64,000 bases of DNA from an uncultured Clostridia bacterium (GTDB lineage: Bacteria; Bacillota; Clostridia; Oscillospirales; Acutalibacteraceae): the NCBI GenBank assembly GCA_944380875.1, contig CALWJA010000040.1, positions 1 through 64,000 of the forward strand. The letters run 5' to 3'. Positions 15,598 to 23,858 of this stretch are shown here, in pieces. The notes beneath the pieces were generated by a model. It was given only the letters and a program-made list of their open reading frames with translations. It was not told where the DNA came from and made no database searches. Positions within the stretch are counted from its first letter, which is position 1. Every line of letters starts with the position of its first letter. A program made the position numbers and the translations under genes.

Positions 15598-16787
15598 AAC
15601 AGGTTTGCAGTGTGCTTTCCACATATACGGCGGATGTATCCGGTGTGTGTTCAGCCCTCTATGAAATGGGGGGCATGACGATCATGCATGATGCTTCCGG
15701 ATGCAATTCCACCTACAATACCCACGATGAACCCAGATGGTATCATACGCCCAGCATGGTGTATATTTCTGCCTTATCGGAAATGGAAGCCGTCTTGGGG
15801 GATGAACATAAGCTGATCGAAGATGTCTGCCGGGCCGCGGAGGAATTGCATCCCCGCTTTATTGCTTTGGCGGGAACACCGATTCCCATGATGATGGGAA
15901 CGGATTTTCAGGGGATTGCCCGGGCTATAGAAAGAAAAACGGGGATCCCGGCTTTCGGATTTGCCACGAACGGCATGCATTCATATATATCGGGGGTTTC
16001 CATGGCCTTGGAAAAGGTGGCGGAGCGGTTCTGCGATCCTTCTATCCGGCCGGAGCTGTGGAAGCCAGGAGAAAAAATATCCGTGAACCTTCTGGGGGTT
16101 ACGCCTTTGGATTTCTCCGTTACCGGGAATCTGGAAGTTTTGGAAACCCTTTGCGAAGAGCAAGGATTCCGGGTGCAAAGCTGCTGGGCTATGGGGAGTT
16201 CCTGGGAAGAGCTTATGGAGTGCGGAAAGGCACAGGTGAACTGGGTGCTTTCTTCCGCGGGGCTCAGCCTTGCAAAATTGCTGCAGGCGCGGTATGGAAC
16301 GCCATATGTTCTGGGCATTCCCATGGGAAAGGATCTTACAGAAAAGCTCTTTGAAGAGCTGCGCCAGGCTGCAGCATCTGGAGAGACTCCCGCTTTTCTT
16401 TGCCGGGAAGAGGAAGAAACGGAAGGAGAAGGAAAGCCTTCCTATATTATTGGAGAACCCATTTGGGCGGCTTCTTTGCGGTATGCTTTAAAACATACCC
16501 AGGGAATGAAAAATTTGCATATTTTAACACCCTTGGAGGGAGATGCATCGCTTCTGCAAAAGGGGGATCTGGCAAATGCAGAAGAAGACGATTGTTTTGC
16601 CTGTTTCCCCAAAGCGGAATACATTTTTGGGGATCCTCTCTATCAATGGGCAATTCCCAAAGACAGCGGGGCAAAACTGATACGGCTTCCCCATGAAGGC
16701 TGTTCAGGGCGGATGTTCCGGGGAGAAATCCCTGTTTTGATAGGACATTATTTTGAAAACTGGTTTTATAAGGAGATGCAGAAATGA
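15594..16787 (+). CDS. Nitrogenase component 1-like protein, NifK-type subunit
   Basis: A 397-residue partner of the preceding protein. Near the N terminus are Cys5 (KQVCSVLST), Cys19 (SGVCSALYE) and Cys37 (HDASGCNSTYNTHDE), matching the early cluster ligands of the family. The position of the third NifK-type ligand carries threonine (ALAGTPIPMMMGTDF, Thr95) instead of Cys. ATG at 15594 overlaps the NifD-like stop as ATGA and has GGGGGTG upstream; an ATG at 15579 in frame is an alternative. Later conserved-looking segments are VLSSAGLSLAKLL and GEPIWAASL. It probably forms a heterotetramer with the NifD-like subunit and is served by the NifH-like protein (inference). Confidence 0.8.
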   Translation: MKQVCSVLSTYTADVSGVCSALYEMGGMTIMHDASGCNSTYNTHDEPRWYHTPSMVYISALSEMEAVLGDEHKLIEDVCRAAEELHPRFIALAGTPIPMMMGTDFQGIARAIERKTGIPAFGFATNGMHSYISGVSMALEKVAERFCDPSIRPELWKPGEKISVNLLGVTPLDFSVTGNLEVLETLCEEQGFRVQSCWAMGSSWEELMECGKAQVNWVLSSAGLSLAKLLQARYGTPYVLGIPMGKDLTEKLFEELRQAAASGETPAFLCREEEETEGEGKPSYIIGEPIWAASLRYALKHTQGMKNLHILTPLEGDASLLQKGDLANAEEDDCFACFPKAEYIFGDPLYQWAIPKDSGAKLIRLPHEGCSGRMFRGEIPVLIGHYFENWFYKEMQK

Positions 16788-17971
16788 AACGGAGATTAAT
16801 GGCTATGCTGCTTGCAGCGGCAATGTGTTTCACCATGTTGGGTGGGTGCGCCTCTGGGAACGATTCTTCCCAAAGCGGAGAAAATACAGATTCTTCCCAG
16901 AGCACACAGAGCTCTCCAAACGAAGCTTCCAATGAGGAAGAAAAAGACACCATAACCGTAGTGGATCACGGCGGCTATACCGTAGAGGTTCCTAAACAAA
17001 TCGACCGTGTGGCCGTTGTGGGCATTTTGCCCTTCCCCTCTGTAATCGCTATGTATCTGGGATCCGCGGAAAAACTGGTTGGAATTCCCCCAGCAGCCAA
17101 AAGCGCGGCGGAGATCGGGCTTTTAGGGGAGATTTTCCCGGAGATTCTCAATGCGGAAACGGGATACACAAACGGAAGCGACCTGAATATCGAAGAACTG
17201 ATGAATCTGGATCCCGATGTGGTTTTCTATCTTGCTGGAAACGATGAATGGAAAACCGCTATGGACAGCGCAGGAATTCCCTGCATAGGTGTATCCACCA
17301 GCAAATGGGATTATGATGTTTTGGAAACCTATGACCAGTGGATTGATCTTCTGAGCCAGGTGTTCCCGGAAGAGAACAAAAGCAAGGAAGTTTCCGAATA
17401 CAGCCAGGAAATATACGATAAGATTCAGGAAAGAGTGAGCGGCCTTTCGGAGGATGAGAAAAAAGAAATCCTTTTCCTGTATCAATATGACGACAGCCAG
17501 ATTGTTACTTCCGGCAAGCATTTCTTCGGCCAATTCTGGGCAGATGCTGTGGGCGGAAAAAATGCGGCAGAAGAGATCCAAGCAGATAATTCCAATGCTG
17601 TTATCAATATGGAGCAGATTTATGCTTGGGATCCGGATGTAGTGTTTATAACGAATTTCACTTCCGCAATGCCGGATGATCTGTATAACGGTTCTTTGGG
17701 CAATGACTGGAGCAGTGTCCAGGCGGTAAAAGATGAGGCAGTATATAAGATGCCTCTGGGCTCTTACAGAAGCTTCACGCCCGGAACCGATACGCCTGTC
17801 ACCTTGCTTTGGATGGCGCAGAAAACATATCCCGACCTTTTCTCGGATATTGACCTTGCCCAGGAAGTAAAGGATTATTACAAGGAGATTTACGGCGTGG
17901 AATTGACGGATGAACAGGTGGAGCGGATGTATAATCCTGAGGCACATGATGCAGAAGGCTTGCTAAGATAA
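16784..17971 (+). CDS. ABC importer substrate-binding lipoprotein (BtuF/FepB fold)
   Basis: Extracytoplasmic solute-binding lipoprotein of the PF01497 family, which captures ferric siderophores, heme or corrinoids. A signal peptide with lipobox LGGC (Cys23) is followed by a Ser/Asn/Glu-rich linker to about residue 50, then the domain starts TVVDHGGYTVEVPKQIDRVA. Typical features are NIEELMNLDPDVVFYLAG and the second-lobe DPDVVFITNF. It overlaps the NifK-like gene by 4 nt, which ties transport to the nitrogenase-like enzyme. The ligand cannot be told from sequence; candidates are a metal complex needed for cofactor assembly or the enzyme substrate. Confidence 0.88.
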   Translation: MKRRLMAMLLAAAMCFTMLGGCASGNDSSQSGENTDSSQSTQSSPNEASNEEEKDTITVVDHGGYTVEVPKQIDRVAVVGILPFPSVIAMYLGSAEKLVGIPPAAKSAAEIGLLGEIFPEILNAETGYTNGSDLNIEELMNLDPDVVFYLAGNDEWKTAMDSAGIPCIGVSTSKWDYDVLETYDQWIDLLSQVFPEENKSKEVSEYSQEIYDKIQERVSGLSEDEKKEILFLYQYDDSQIVTSGKHFFGQFWADAVGGKNAAEEIQADNSNAVINMEQIYAWDPDVVFITNFTSAMPDDLYNGSLGNDWSSVQAVKDEAVYKMPLGSYRSFTPGTDTPVTLLWMAQKTYPDLFSDIDLAQEVKDYYKEIYGVELTDEQVERMYNPEAHDAEGLLR

Positions 17972-17999
17972 ATCTTTTTTGGTAGGTTGTGATGGAAAA

Positions 18000-19091
18000 A
18001 TGACAAGGCAGAGGCGTAAAGCGCCGGTTCCGGCAGGAGAAAGCACAGCGGATCTTGTAAAAGGCCGCGATATGCAGAAAAGAGCGAGTAGAATACACCG
18101 TCTATGGGCCATTGGTATAATAGCGGCCATATTGGTGCTTTCTGCGGCGGCTGTTACGATGGGACGTTTTCATATAGGATTCAGGGAGTTTTTTGCAGCT
18201 TTGGTTCCGGGCTTGTTTCCGGATGTGGAGGTGCCGGAGGCTGCCCGCAATGTTATCTTTAATATACGGCTTCCCAGAATTGGGCTGGCGCTTTTAGCGG
18301 GCGCAGGCCTTAGCGTATCGGGAGGGGCCTTTCAGGCATTGTTCTCCAATCCTCTGGCTACTCCGGATACGCTGGGAGTAGCCACGGGAGCTTCCTTTGG
18401 AGCTGTTTTGGGCATTCTTTTTGGCCTTCCTTCCGTATTGGTGCAGGTTTTTGCTTTGCTGGCCGGCCTTTTGGCGGTTATTTTAGTTTATACGGTAGGC
18501 AGAGTAAAGGGCGGTTCTCCCATGATTATGCTTATTTTAGCCGGCATGGTTATCAGCGCTTTGTTTTCGGCCTTGGTTTCTTTAGTCAAATATACGGCGG
18601 ATCCCCAGGATGTGCTTCCGGCAATTACTTTTTGGCTGATGGGGAGCTTATCGGGAACTACAAGTGAAACCCTTCTGATTGGCGCCCCCTTTATTCTGCT
18701 GGGAATGCTTTTGATCTATATTCTGCGCTGGAAGCTCAACGCTATGTCTCTTTCGGAAGAAGAAGCAGTATCTTTAGGAATACCGGTTAAAAAAATTCGG
18801 GCATTGGTCGTTTTGGGCTCTACCATGATAACAGCTTCGGTTGTATCTATGTGCGGTCTGATAGGCTGGGTAGGGCTTCTGATTCCCCATATCGGCAGAA
18901 TGATCTTCGGCAATAACAATACCTATGTAGTGCCCGCCAGTATGGGATTGGGTGCGATCTTTATGCTGGTTATTGATACGGTTGCCCGCTGTGTAACAGC
19001 GTCGGAGATTCCGGTGTCGATTCTGACAGCAGTGATCGGCGCACCTTTCTTTATTGCGCTTTTGCGGAAGACGGGAGGAATCCAGGTATGA
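18000..19091 (+). CDS. ABC importer permease, FecCD/BtuC family
   Basis: Membrane permease of a type II importer. After a basic N terminus come about ten helices; family motifs are GLALLAGAGLSVSGGAFQAL, NPLATPDTLGVATGASFGA, FWLMGSLSGT, and GLIGWVGLLIPHIGRMI (the segment contacting the ATPase). From the ATG at 18000 the protein has 363 residues; an in-frame ATG at 18072 would give 339, closer to the family norm, so the start is uncertain. It lies 28 nt after the binding-protein gene and overlaps the ATPase gene by 4 nt. Confidence 0.9.
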   Translation: MTRQRRKAPVPAGESTADLVKGRDMQKRASRIHRLWAIGIIAAILVLSAAAVTMGRFHIGFREFFAALVPGLFPDVEVPEAARNVIFNIRLPRIGLALLAGAGLSVSGGAFQALFSNPLATPDTLGVATGASFGAVLGILFGLPSVLVQVFALLAGLLAVILVYTVGRVKGGSPMIMLILAGMVISALFSALVSLVKYTADPQDVLPAITFWLMGSLSGTTSETLLIGAPFILLGMLLIYILRWKLNAMSLSEEEAVSLGIPVKKIRALVVLGSTMITASVVSMCGLIGWVGLLIPHIGRMIFGNNNTYVVPASMGLGAIFMLVIDTVARCVTASEIPVSILTAVIGAPFFIALLRKTGGIQV

Positions 19092-19900
19092 AATTTGAGG
19101 TTCGAGAAGGGTCTTTCCAGTATACCCATGAAAAAGAGGTGCTGAAAAAAGTCTCTTTTTCCCTGGAAGGTCCGGAGATTCTTTCCATTCTGGGCGCTAA
19201 CGGCGCAGGGAAAACGACCCTTTTAAAATGTATGCTGGGGCTTCTTCCGTGGAGCTCCGGCGCAACGTTTTTAGAAGGGACGGATATTAATAAAATCCCC
19301 AATAAGGAATTTTGGAAAAAGGTTGGGTATGTCCCCCAAGCCAAAAAGCCGTCGTTTGTATATAGTGTTCGGGAAATGGTGGTTCTGGGGCGCAACGCTT
19401 GGCTCAAAGAATGGCAAAGGCCGGGAAAAAAAGACTGGGCAAAGGTAGAAGAAGCTTTAGAGCTTCTGGGTATTTCCCATTTGCAAAACCGGCTCTGCAG
19501 CCAAATCAGCGGCGGAGAGTATCAACTTGTGCTGGTAGCCCGGGCTTTGGCGGCGGAACCTTCTCTTCTGGTTTTGGATGAACCGGAATCCAACCTGGAT
19601 TTTAAGAATCAGACGATCGTGCTGGAGGCTATCCGGCGTTTGTGCAGGGAGAAAGGAATATCGGCTATACTTAATACCCATTATCCGGAGCACGCCATAG
19701 ATATTTCACAGAAAGCGCTGCTTTTGATGCCCGACGGAGCCACCGTTTTTGGCAGCGCGGAAGAAGTTCTGCGGGAGGAATTGTTGCAGAAAGCCTTTGA
19801 TGTGCCTGTTCTGATCCGGAAAATCCAGCTGCCCGATAGAGAATATACTTGCGTGTTTCCAACGCCATCTTCTAAATCCGAAGGAGGTATAAAGCTATGA
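19088..19900 (+). CDS. ABC importer ATP-binding protein, FepC/BtuD type
   Basis: Cytoplasmic ATPase that drives the preceding permease. In 270 residues: Walker A GANGAGKTT (near residue 36), Q-loop GYVPQAKK, signature ISGGEYQLV (the usual Arg or Lys after Glu is Tyr), Walker B LLVLDEPESNLD and the switch His in LNTHYPEHA. It overlaps its neighbours by 4 nt on each side. With the lipoprotein and permease it completes an importer embedded in the nitrogenase-like operon. Confidence 0.92.
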   Translation: MKFEVREGSFQYTHEKEVLKKVSFSLEGPEILSILGANGAGKTTLLKCMLGLLPWSSGATFLEGTDINKIPNKEFWKKVGYVPQAKKPSFVYSVREMVVLGRNAWLKEWQRPGKKDWAKVEEALELLGISHLQNRLCSQISGGEYQLVLVARALAAEPSLLVLDEPESNLDFKNQTIVLEAIRRLCREKGISAILNTHYPEHAIDISQKALLLMPDGATVFGSAEEVLREELLQKAFDVPVLIRKIQLPDREYTCVFPTPSSKSEGGIKL

Positions 19901-21153
19901 ACCATACTGCACAGACTGGAAGCCTGAACAGTACCCCGTCCGGGGATCGGGTGCACATCGGCATTTTCGGAAAACGGAATGCGGGAAAATCCAGTGTTAT
20001 CAATGCCATGACAGGCCAGAGCTTATCCATTGTTTCTGATGTGAAGGGGACTACCACGGATCCGGTTCAAAAGGCAATGGAACTGCTTCCTTTGGGGCCG
20101 GTAGTGGTGATCGATACCCCAGGCATAGACGACGAAGGAGATTTGGGAAGCCTTCGTGTGCAAAAAAGTTATCAGGTCTTGAATAAGACGGATATTGCCC
20201 TTCTGGTGATAGACGGATTAGAAGGATTTTCCAAGGAAGATGCGGCCCTGGAGAAAAAGTGCATAGAGAAAAAGATCCCCTATGTGGTGGCAGCCAATAA
20301 ACTGGATCAGATACAGAAAAAAGGAGAGGAACCGTCGGCTATCCGGACGGCAGCCGGCGCTCCCGTCTTATGGGTAAGTTCCGTCACAGGTGAAAACATA
20401 TATTCCCTGAAAGAGAAAATTGCTTCATTGGTTCCGGAACAAAAACCGGAATATCCCATTGTTTCCGATCTTTTGAAGCCCGGGGATTTTGTTATTCTGG
20501 TAGTTCCCATCGATAAAGCGGCTCCGAAAGGCAGGCTGATTCTTCCCCAGCAGCAGACAATCCGGGATATTCTAGATGCGGGCGCCATAGCTGTTGTTGC
20601 ACAGGATGACCGGGTAGCCGAAACTATTGCAACCCTGCAAAAGGGAACGAGCCCCCGGCTTGTCATAACGGACAGCCAGGCTTTTGCCAGGGTATCAAAA
20701 GACACGCCTGGGGATATTCCCCTCACTTCTTTTTCTATTCTTTTTGCCAGACATAAAGGCAATCTGGAAGAATTGATACGGGGAGTGAAGGCGCTGGATT
20801 CCCTGCAGGACGGCGACACCGTGCTTATTTCGGAAGGATGCACCCATCACCGCCAGTGCGGGGATATAGGAACCGTGAAACTTCCTGCATGGATAACCCG
20901 TTATACAGGTAAAAAAGTGCAGTTTGCCTTTACCAGCGGGACGGAATTCCCCGTTGATTTATCCCCCTATAAAATGGTGATCCATTGCGGAGGCTGCATG
21001 TTAAATGAAAGGGAAATGAAGTATCGTATCCAGTGTGCAGCAGATCAGGGAGTTCCCATCGCCAATTATGGATTGGTTATCGCCCAGACCCAGGGAATCC
21101 TGAAACGAAGCCTGGAGCCTTTCCCACAGGTTGCTGCGCTTCTTGCAAAATAG
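19897..21153 (+). CDS. hydF: GTPase/scaffold maturase HydF
   Basis: HydF is the GTPase scaffold on which the [2Fe] subcluster of [FeFe]-hydrogenase is assembled before transfer to HydA. This 418-residue copy has G1 GKRNAGKSS (residues 25-33), the G2 threonines in VKGTTTDP, G3 DTPGIDD, G4 NKLD, and the iron-sulfur motif: Cys315-x-His317, 45 residues, then His363-Cys364-x-x-Cys367, exactly the HydF spacing. A GAAGGAGG site precedes the ATG. HydE and HydF thus bracket nitrogenase-like and transport genes. Whether it serves a hydrogenase elsewhere or a metal centre of this operon is open. Confidence 0.93.
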   Translation: MNHTAQTGSLNSTPSGDRVHIGIFGKRNAGKSSVINAMTGQSLSIVSDVKGTTTDPVQKAMELLPLGPVVVIDTPGIDDEGDLGSLRVQKSYQVLNKTDIALLVIDGLEGFSKEDAALEKKCIEKKIPYVVAANKLDQIQKKGEEPSAIRTAAGAPVLWVSSVTGENIYSLKEKIASLVPEQKPEYPIVSDLLKPGDFVILVVPIDKAAPKGRLILPQQQTIRDILDAGAIAVVAQDDRVAETIATLQKGTSPRLVITDSQAFARVSKDTPGDIPLTSFSILFARHKGNLEELIRGVKALDSLQDGDTVLISEGCTHHRQCGDIGTVKLPAWITRYTGKKVQFAFTSGTEFPVDLSPYKMVIHCGGCMLNEREMKYRIQCAADQGVPIANYGLVIAQTQGILKRSLEPFPQVAALLAK

Positions 21154-21183
21154 AAAGAGAATGAGTAGGAAAGGAGTAATCCT

Positions 21184-21447
21184 ATGGAAACAAAATCTCC
21201 TGGAGAGACAAGAATAGCGTTAGTGGGAATCATCGTAGAAGATATGGAACAAAGCGAAAAAATCAATCAGATCCTGCATGAATATGGAGGGTATATAATC
21301 GGAAGAATGGGAATCCCTTACAGGCAGAGGAATGTTTCTATTATCAGTATTGTATTGGATGCCCCCAATCCCATAATCAGTGCGCTTTCAGGAAAGTTGG
21401 GGATGCTTCCCGGCGTACAAACCAAGACCGTGTATTCCAAGGTGTAG
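21184..21447 (+). CDS. TM1266-family iron-only hydrogenase system regulator
   Basis: An 87-residue ACT/ferredoxin-like alpha-beta protein of the TM1266 family, which occurs beside [FeFe]-hydrogenase maturation genes and resembles the C-terminal domain of NikR. Landmarks: RIALVGIIVEDMEQSEKIN, ILHEYGGYIIGRMGIPYRQ, ISIVLDAPNPIISALSGKLG. AAAGGAG precedes the ATG. It is the last gene of the operon, 30 nt after hydF, and is followed by a terminator. Function is not established; a small-molecule sensing role is suspected from the fold. Confidence 0.88.
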   Translation: METKSPGETRIALVGIIVEDMEQSEKINQILHEYGGYIIGRMGIPYRQRNVSIISIVLDAPNPIISALSGKLGMLPGVQTKTVYSKV

Positions 21448-21480
21448 TTTCAGATGGTTTTCGATCTGAAAAGTTTTTTT
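21448..21480 (+). terminator. Terminator of the hydE-TM1266 operon
   Basis: TTTCAGAT (21448) pairs with ATCTGAAA (21464-21471) across an 8-nt loop and is followed by a T7 run at 21474-21480. Confidence 0.8.
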
Positions 21481-21517
21481 CACCTATATATGCGATTCTG
21501 TAGTAAGATTTTAAAGA

Positions 21518-21549
21518 AAAGCGGCACAGCTAGGGCTGTGCCGCTTTTT
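21518..21549 (+). terminator. Second hairpin terminator downstream of the operon
   Basis: AAAGCGGCACAGC (21518-21530) and GCTGTGCCGCTTT (21535-21547) form a 13-bp stem with a 4-nt loop ending in T5. It insulates the sigma factor gene from the operon. Confidence 0.85.
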
Positions 21550-21600
21550 GGCAGTGTTTTTGTAATAATACGCAAATTAGCCACAAAAATATTTTGAATT

Positions 21601-21646
21601 GAACCGAATGCTTTCAATTTCCGTCTATATAAGTGAAACCGGTTTC
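21601..21646 (+). promoter_or_regulatory. ECF-type promoter and palindrome upstream of the sigma gene
   Basis: GAACC (21601-21605), 16 nt, then CGTCTA (21622-21627): the classic -35/-10 pair of extracytoplasmic-function sigma factors, suggesting autoregulation. A perfect 12-bp palindrome GAAACCGGTTTC (21635-21646) follows in the leader, a possible operator. Confidence 0.6.
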
Positions 21647-21672
21647 CATAGAGAAGGAAAGGTGGTGATGAT

Positions 21673-22944
21673 ATGGATCACTTTACTGAGTTATTGGAAA
21701 GGAACCGCCTTCCAGTTGAGAGGTTTGTCCGCTTTCGATTGCCCACAAAAGAGGATGCAGATGATGTTTTGCAGGAAATCTATTTGGCGGCTTACCAAAA
21801 ATTCGGCCAATTAAAAAAGGAAAACGCTTTTAAAGCCTGGATTCTCCAAATTGCCAGAAACAAATGCAAGGATTATTTTCGCAGAAAGGCCATTGAGTTT
21901 GAAATTCCGCTGGAGTCCATAACCGATACGGAACTTTCAGACAGCCGGTATGGAATTGCGGAAATATCCCTTGCCAGAGAGAGTTTGGATGGATTGGATG
22001 ATAAAGATAAAGAAATTTTGTTTTTGTATTACTGGAAAGAATGGCCTCAGTATGAAATCGCGAAAAAACTAAACATCCCTTTGGGGACGGTAAAGAGCCG
22101 TCTGTATACGGCCAGACAAAACTTTAAAAAGATGTATCCATATCACGAAATGGAACGGAAAGGGGAAACAAACATGAAAAAATTACCGGATCTTTTACCT
22201 AGTTATACCATAGAAGAAAGCGATAAGACTCCCTTTGCTGTAAAATGGGAGGAATTAATGGGGTGGTTTCTCATTCCCAAATTGGGGGAAAAACTGAAAT
22301 GGGGTATATACGAGTGTCCATCCCGGAAGTGCACGCAGACCTTTGATATGCAGGTTACCGGAAAAGCCATGGTGCATGGAATCGAGGGTGTGGAACTGAC
22401 CGCAAAAGAAAAATGTTTAGAGGGAAAAAAGGAGGAAATCAACCGTATATTTGTTGCGCAGCTTACGGACACTCACTGCCGGTATCTGGCCACCCTTCGA
22501 TATGACGGAGATATCAAAAACTATATTACGTTTCTGGATGAAGACGCCTTTATGCCGAATTGGGGATTTGGAGAAGATAATTGCGGAAACGAAACCAATC
22601 TATCCGTTAAAGGAGATATAAAAAGAAGCGGAAACAATATTACCAGCTTGAAGAAGGATTTTCTGTTGGATATCGTTGGCCGCTATACGGTAACCATTAA
22701 CGGTAAGAAATATGACACGGTTTGCGTTATGGATATAGAAACCTATGATAATGGTGTCGTTTTCGAACAGTTTCTGGATGAAAATGGAAGAACTATTTTA
22801 GGGCGCAGATTTAACCGCAACGATTGGGCTATAGACCGCTATAAGAAAAAATGGAGCGAAATGCTCCCTGAAAACCAACAGCTTTTCGTGAACGGCGAAA
22901 CATATGTGCATTGGTATGATTGTATTACAGACTATATCCTTTGA
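21673..22944 (+). CDS. ECF sigma factor fused to a large C-terminal domain of unknown function
   Basis: Residues 1-165 form an ECF-type sigma-70 protein: region 2 with KEDADDVLQEIYLAAYQKFG and AWILQIARNKCKDYFRRK, and region 4 with KEILFLYYWKEWPQYEIAKK and PLGTVKSRLYTARQNFKKMY. Residues 168-423 are a separate, mostly beta-rich domain I do not recognise (KWGIYECPSRKCTQTFDMQV near its start). AGGTGG precedes the ATG. Exactly at the domain boundary is AAAGGGG followed 7 nt later by an in-frame ATG (22174), so the second part could also be translated alone as 256 residues. No anti-sigma gene is next to it; the extra domain may do that job (inference). Confidence 0.8.
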   Translation: MDHFTELLERNRLPVERFVRFRLPTKEDADDVLQEIYLAAYQKFGQLKKENAFKAWILQIARNKCKDYFRRKAIEFEIPLESITDTELSDSRYGIAEISLARESLDGLDDKDKEILFLYYWKEWPQYEIAKKLNIPLGTVKSRLYTARQNFKKMYPYHEMERKGETNMKKLPDLLPSYTIEESDKTPFAVKWEELMGWFLIPKLGEKLKWGIYECPSRKCTQTFDMQVTGKAMVHGIEGVELTAKEKCLEGKKEEINRIFVAQLTDTHCRYLATLRYDGDIKNYITFLDEDAFMPNWGFGEDNCGNETNLSVKGDIKRSGNNITSLKKDFLLDIVGRYTVTINGKKYDTVCVMDIETYDNGVVFEQFLDENGRTILGRRFNRNDWAIDRYKKKWSEMLPENQQLFVNGETYVHWYDCITDYIL

Positions 22945-22984
22945 TAAAAACAAGGCAGAGGGAATTCCCTCTGCCTTGTTTTTT
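22945..22984. terminator. Bidirectional terminator between sigma gene and feoB2 3' part
   Basis: A perfect inverted repeat of 16 bp (AAACAAGGCAGAGGG arm and its complement around AATT) with flanking A and T runs separates the convergent genes. Confidence 0.9.
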
Positions 22985-22996
22985 ACCGATTTCGTT

Positions 22997-23841
22997 TCAG
23001 ACCACTCCTAAAAGTCTTGCAGCGGATGCTACCAGAAAGCAGATGCACATTCCGCAGGCCGTGGGGATTAAAAAAGCCAGGAGGGGCCATTTGAAGCTAT
23101 GGGTTTCTTTCCCAATCGTGAGAATCGTAGTGGAGCAGGGCCAGTGCATAAGGAAAAATAAGAGTGTGCAGAGGGCAGTGACCCAAGTCCAGCCGTTGGA
23201 AATAAGCAGGCTGTGCAGTTGAGTAAGGTTTAGTTCCGTAAGACTTCCGGCGGCAGAATATGCCATGATCATAATGGGAATGACAATTTCGTTGGCGGGA
23301 AACCCCAATATAAAAGCAGCCAGGATTACGCCATCCATTCCCAAAAGTTTGCCCAGTGGATCCAGAAAGGAGGTAAAGTGGCTCAGAAGACTGGCGCCGC
23401 TCGTTTCTATATTCGCTAATATCCAAATAAGAAGACCGGCAGGTGCGGCTACCACAATAGCTCTGGCTAGGACGAAAAGAGTCCGGTCTACTACGGAACG
23501 GAGAAGCACCTTTCCAATTTGAGGACGCCGGTAGGGAGGAAGCTCCAAAGTAAAAGAGGAAGGGATGCCTTTTAGCAGGGTGCATGATAACAGCCGGGAA
23601 ACAAGGAATGTCATCAGAATGCCTAACAGAATGAATCCTGTCAAAAGTAAAGCGGAGAAAAAGCCGGAAAAGAGACTTGTGCCTGTAAAAAAGATCGTGA
23701 TGAGGGTAATGAGGGCGGGAAAACGGCCGTTACAGGGAACAAAATTATTTGTGAGAATAGCGATCAGCCGCTCTCTGGGAGAATCGATGATCCGGCAGCC
23801 TGTTACTCCCGCTGCATTGCAGCCAAACCCCATGCACATGG
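22997..23841 (-). pseudogene. feoB: feoB2, 3' part, separated by the integrated element
   Basis: C-terminal 277 residues of a second FeoB, beginning in the att core as MCM-GFGCNAAGVTGCRI. The segment holds the first Gate motif (GFGCNAAGVTGCRII), NNFVPCNGRFPALI, the middle helices, and the second Gate motif (ILGFPANEIVIPIMIM). It lacks the GTPase half, which lies 13.5 kb away at 37367-38674. There is no ribosome binding site before the ATG at 23839. Joining both halves through the shared 12-bp core gives one uninterrupted frame of 713 codons, so the gene is split by insertion rather than decayed. Confidence 0.93.
23830..23841. repeat. 12-bp att core, left copy
   Basis: CCATGCACATGG on the plus strand, identical to 37366-37377. 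The core is nearly palindromic (CCATG-CA-CATGG) with the asymmetric CA/TG centre expected for serine-recombinase crossover. In feoB2 it encodes the Met-Cys-Met of the first Gate region. Confidence 0.9.
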
Positions 23842-23846
23842 GTATG

Positions 23847-23858
23847 GAAATAAATGCT
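23847..23858. repeat. Left recombinase arm sequence
   Basis: GAAATAAATGCT is the inverted counterpart of AGCATATATTTC at 37353-37364 with one mismatch. In the circular form the two lie on either side of the core, 5 bp from it on this side and 1 bp on the other, as candidate recombinase half-sites. Confidence 0.55.

Noticed and set aside
13484-16787. True nitrogen-fixation genes nifHDK
   Set aside because: The component 1 proteins are short, lack the FeMo-cofactor cysteine and one P-cluster ligand, and nifB, nifE and nifN are not present.
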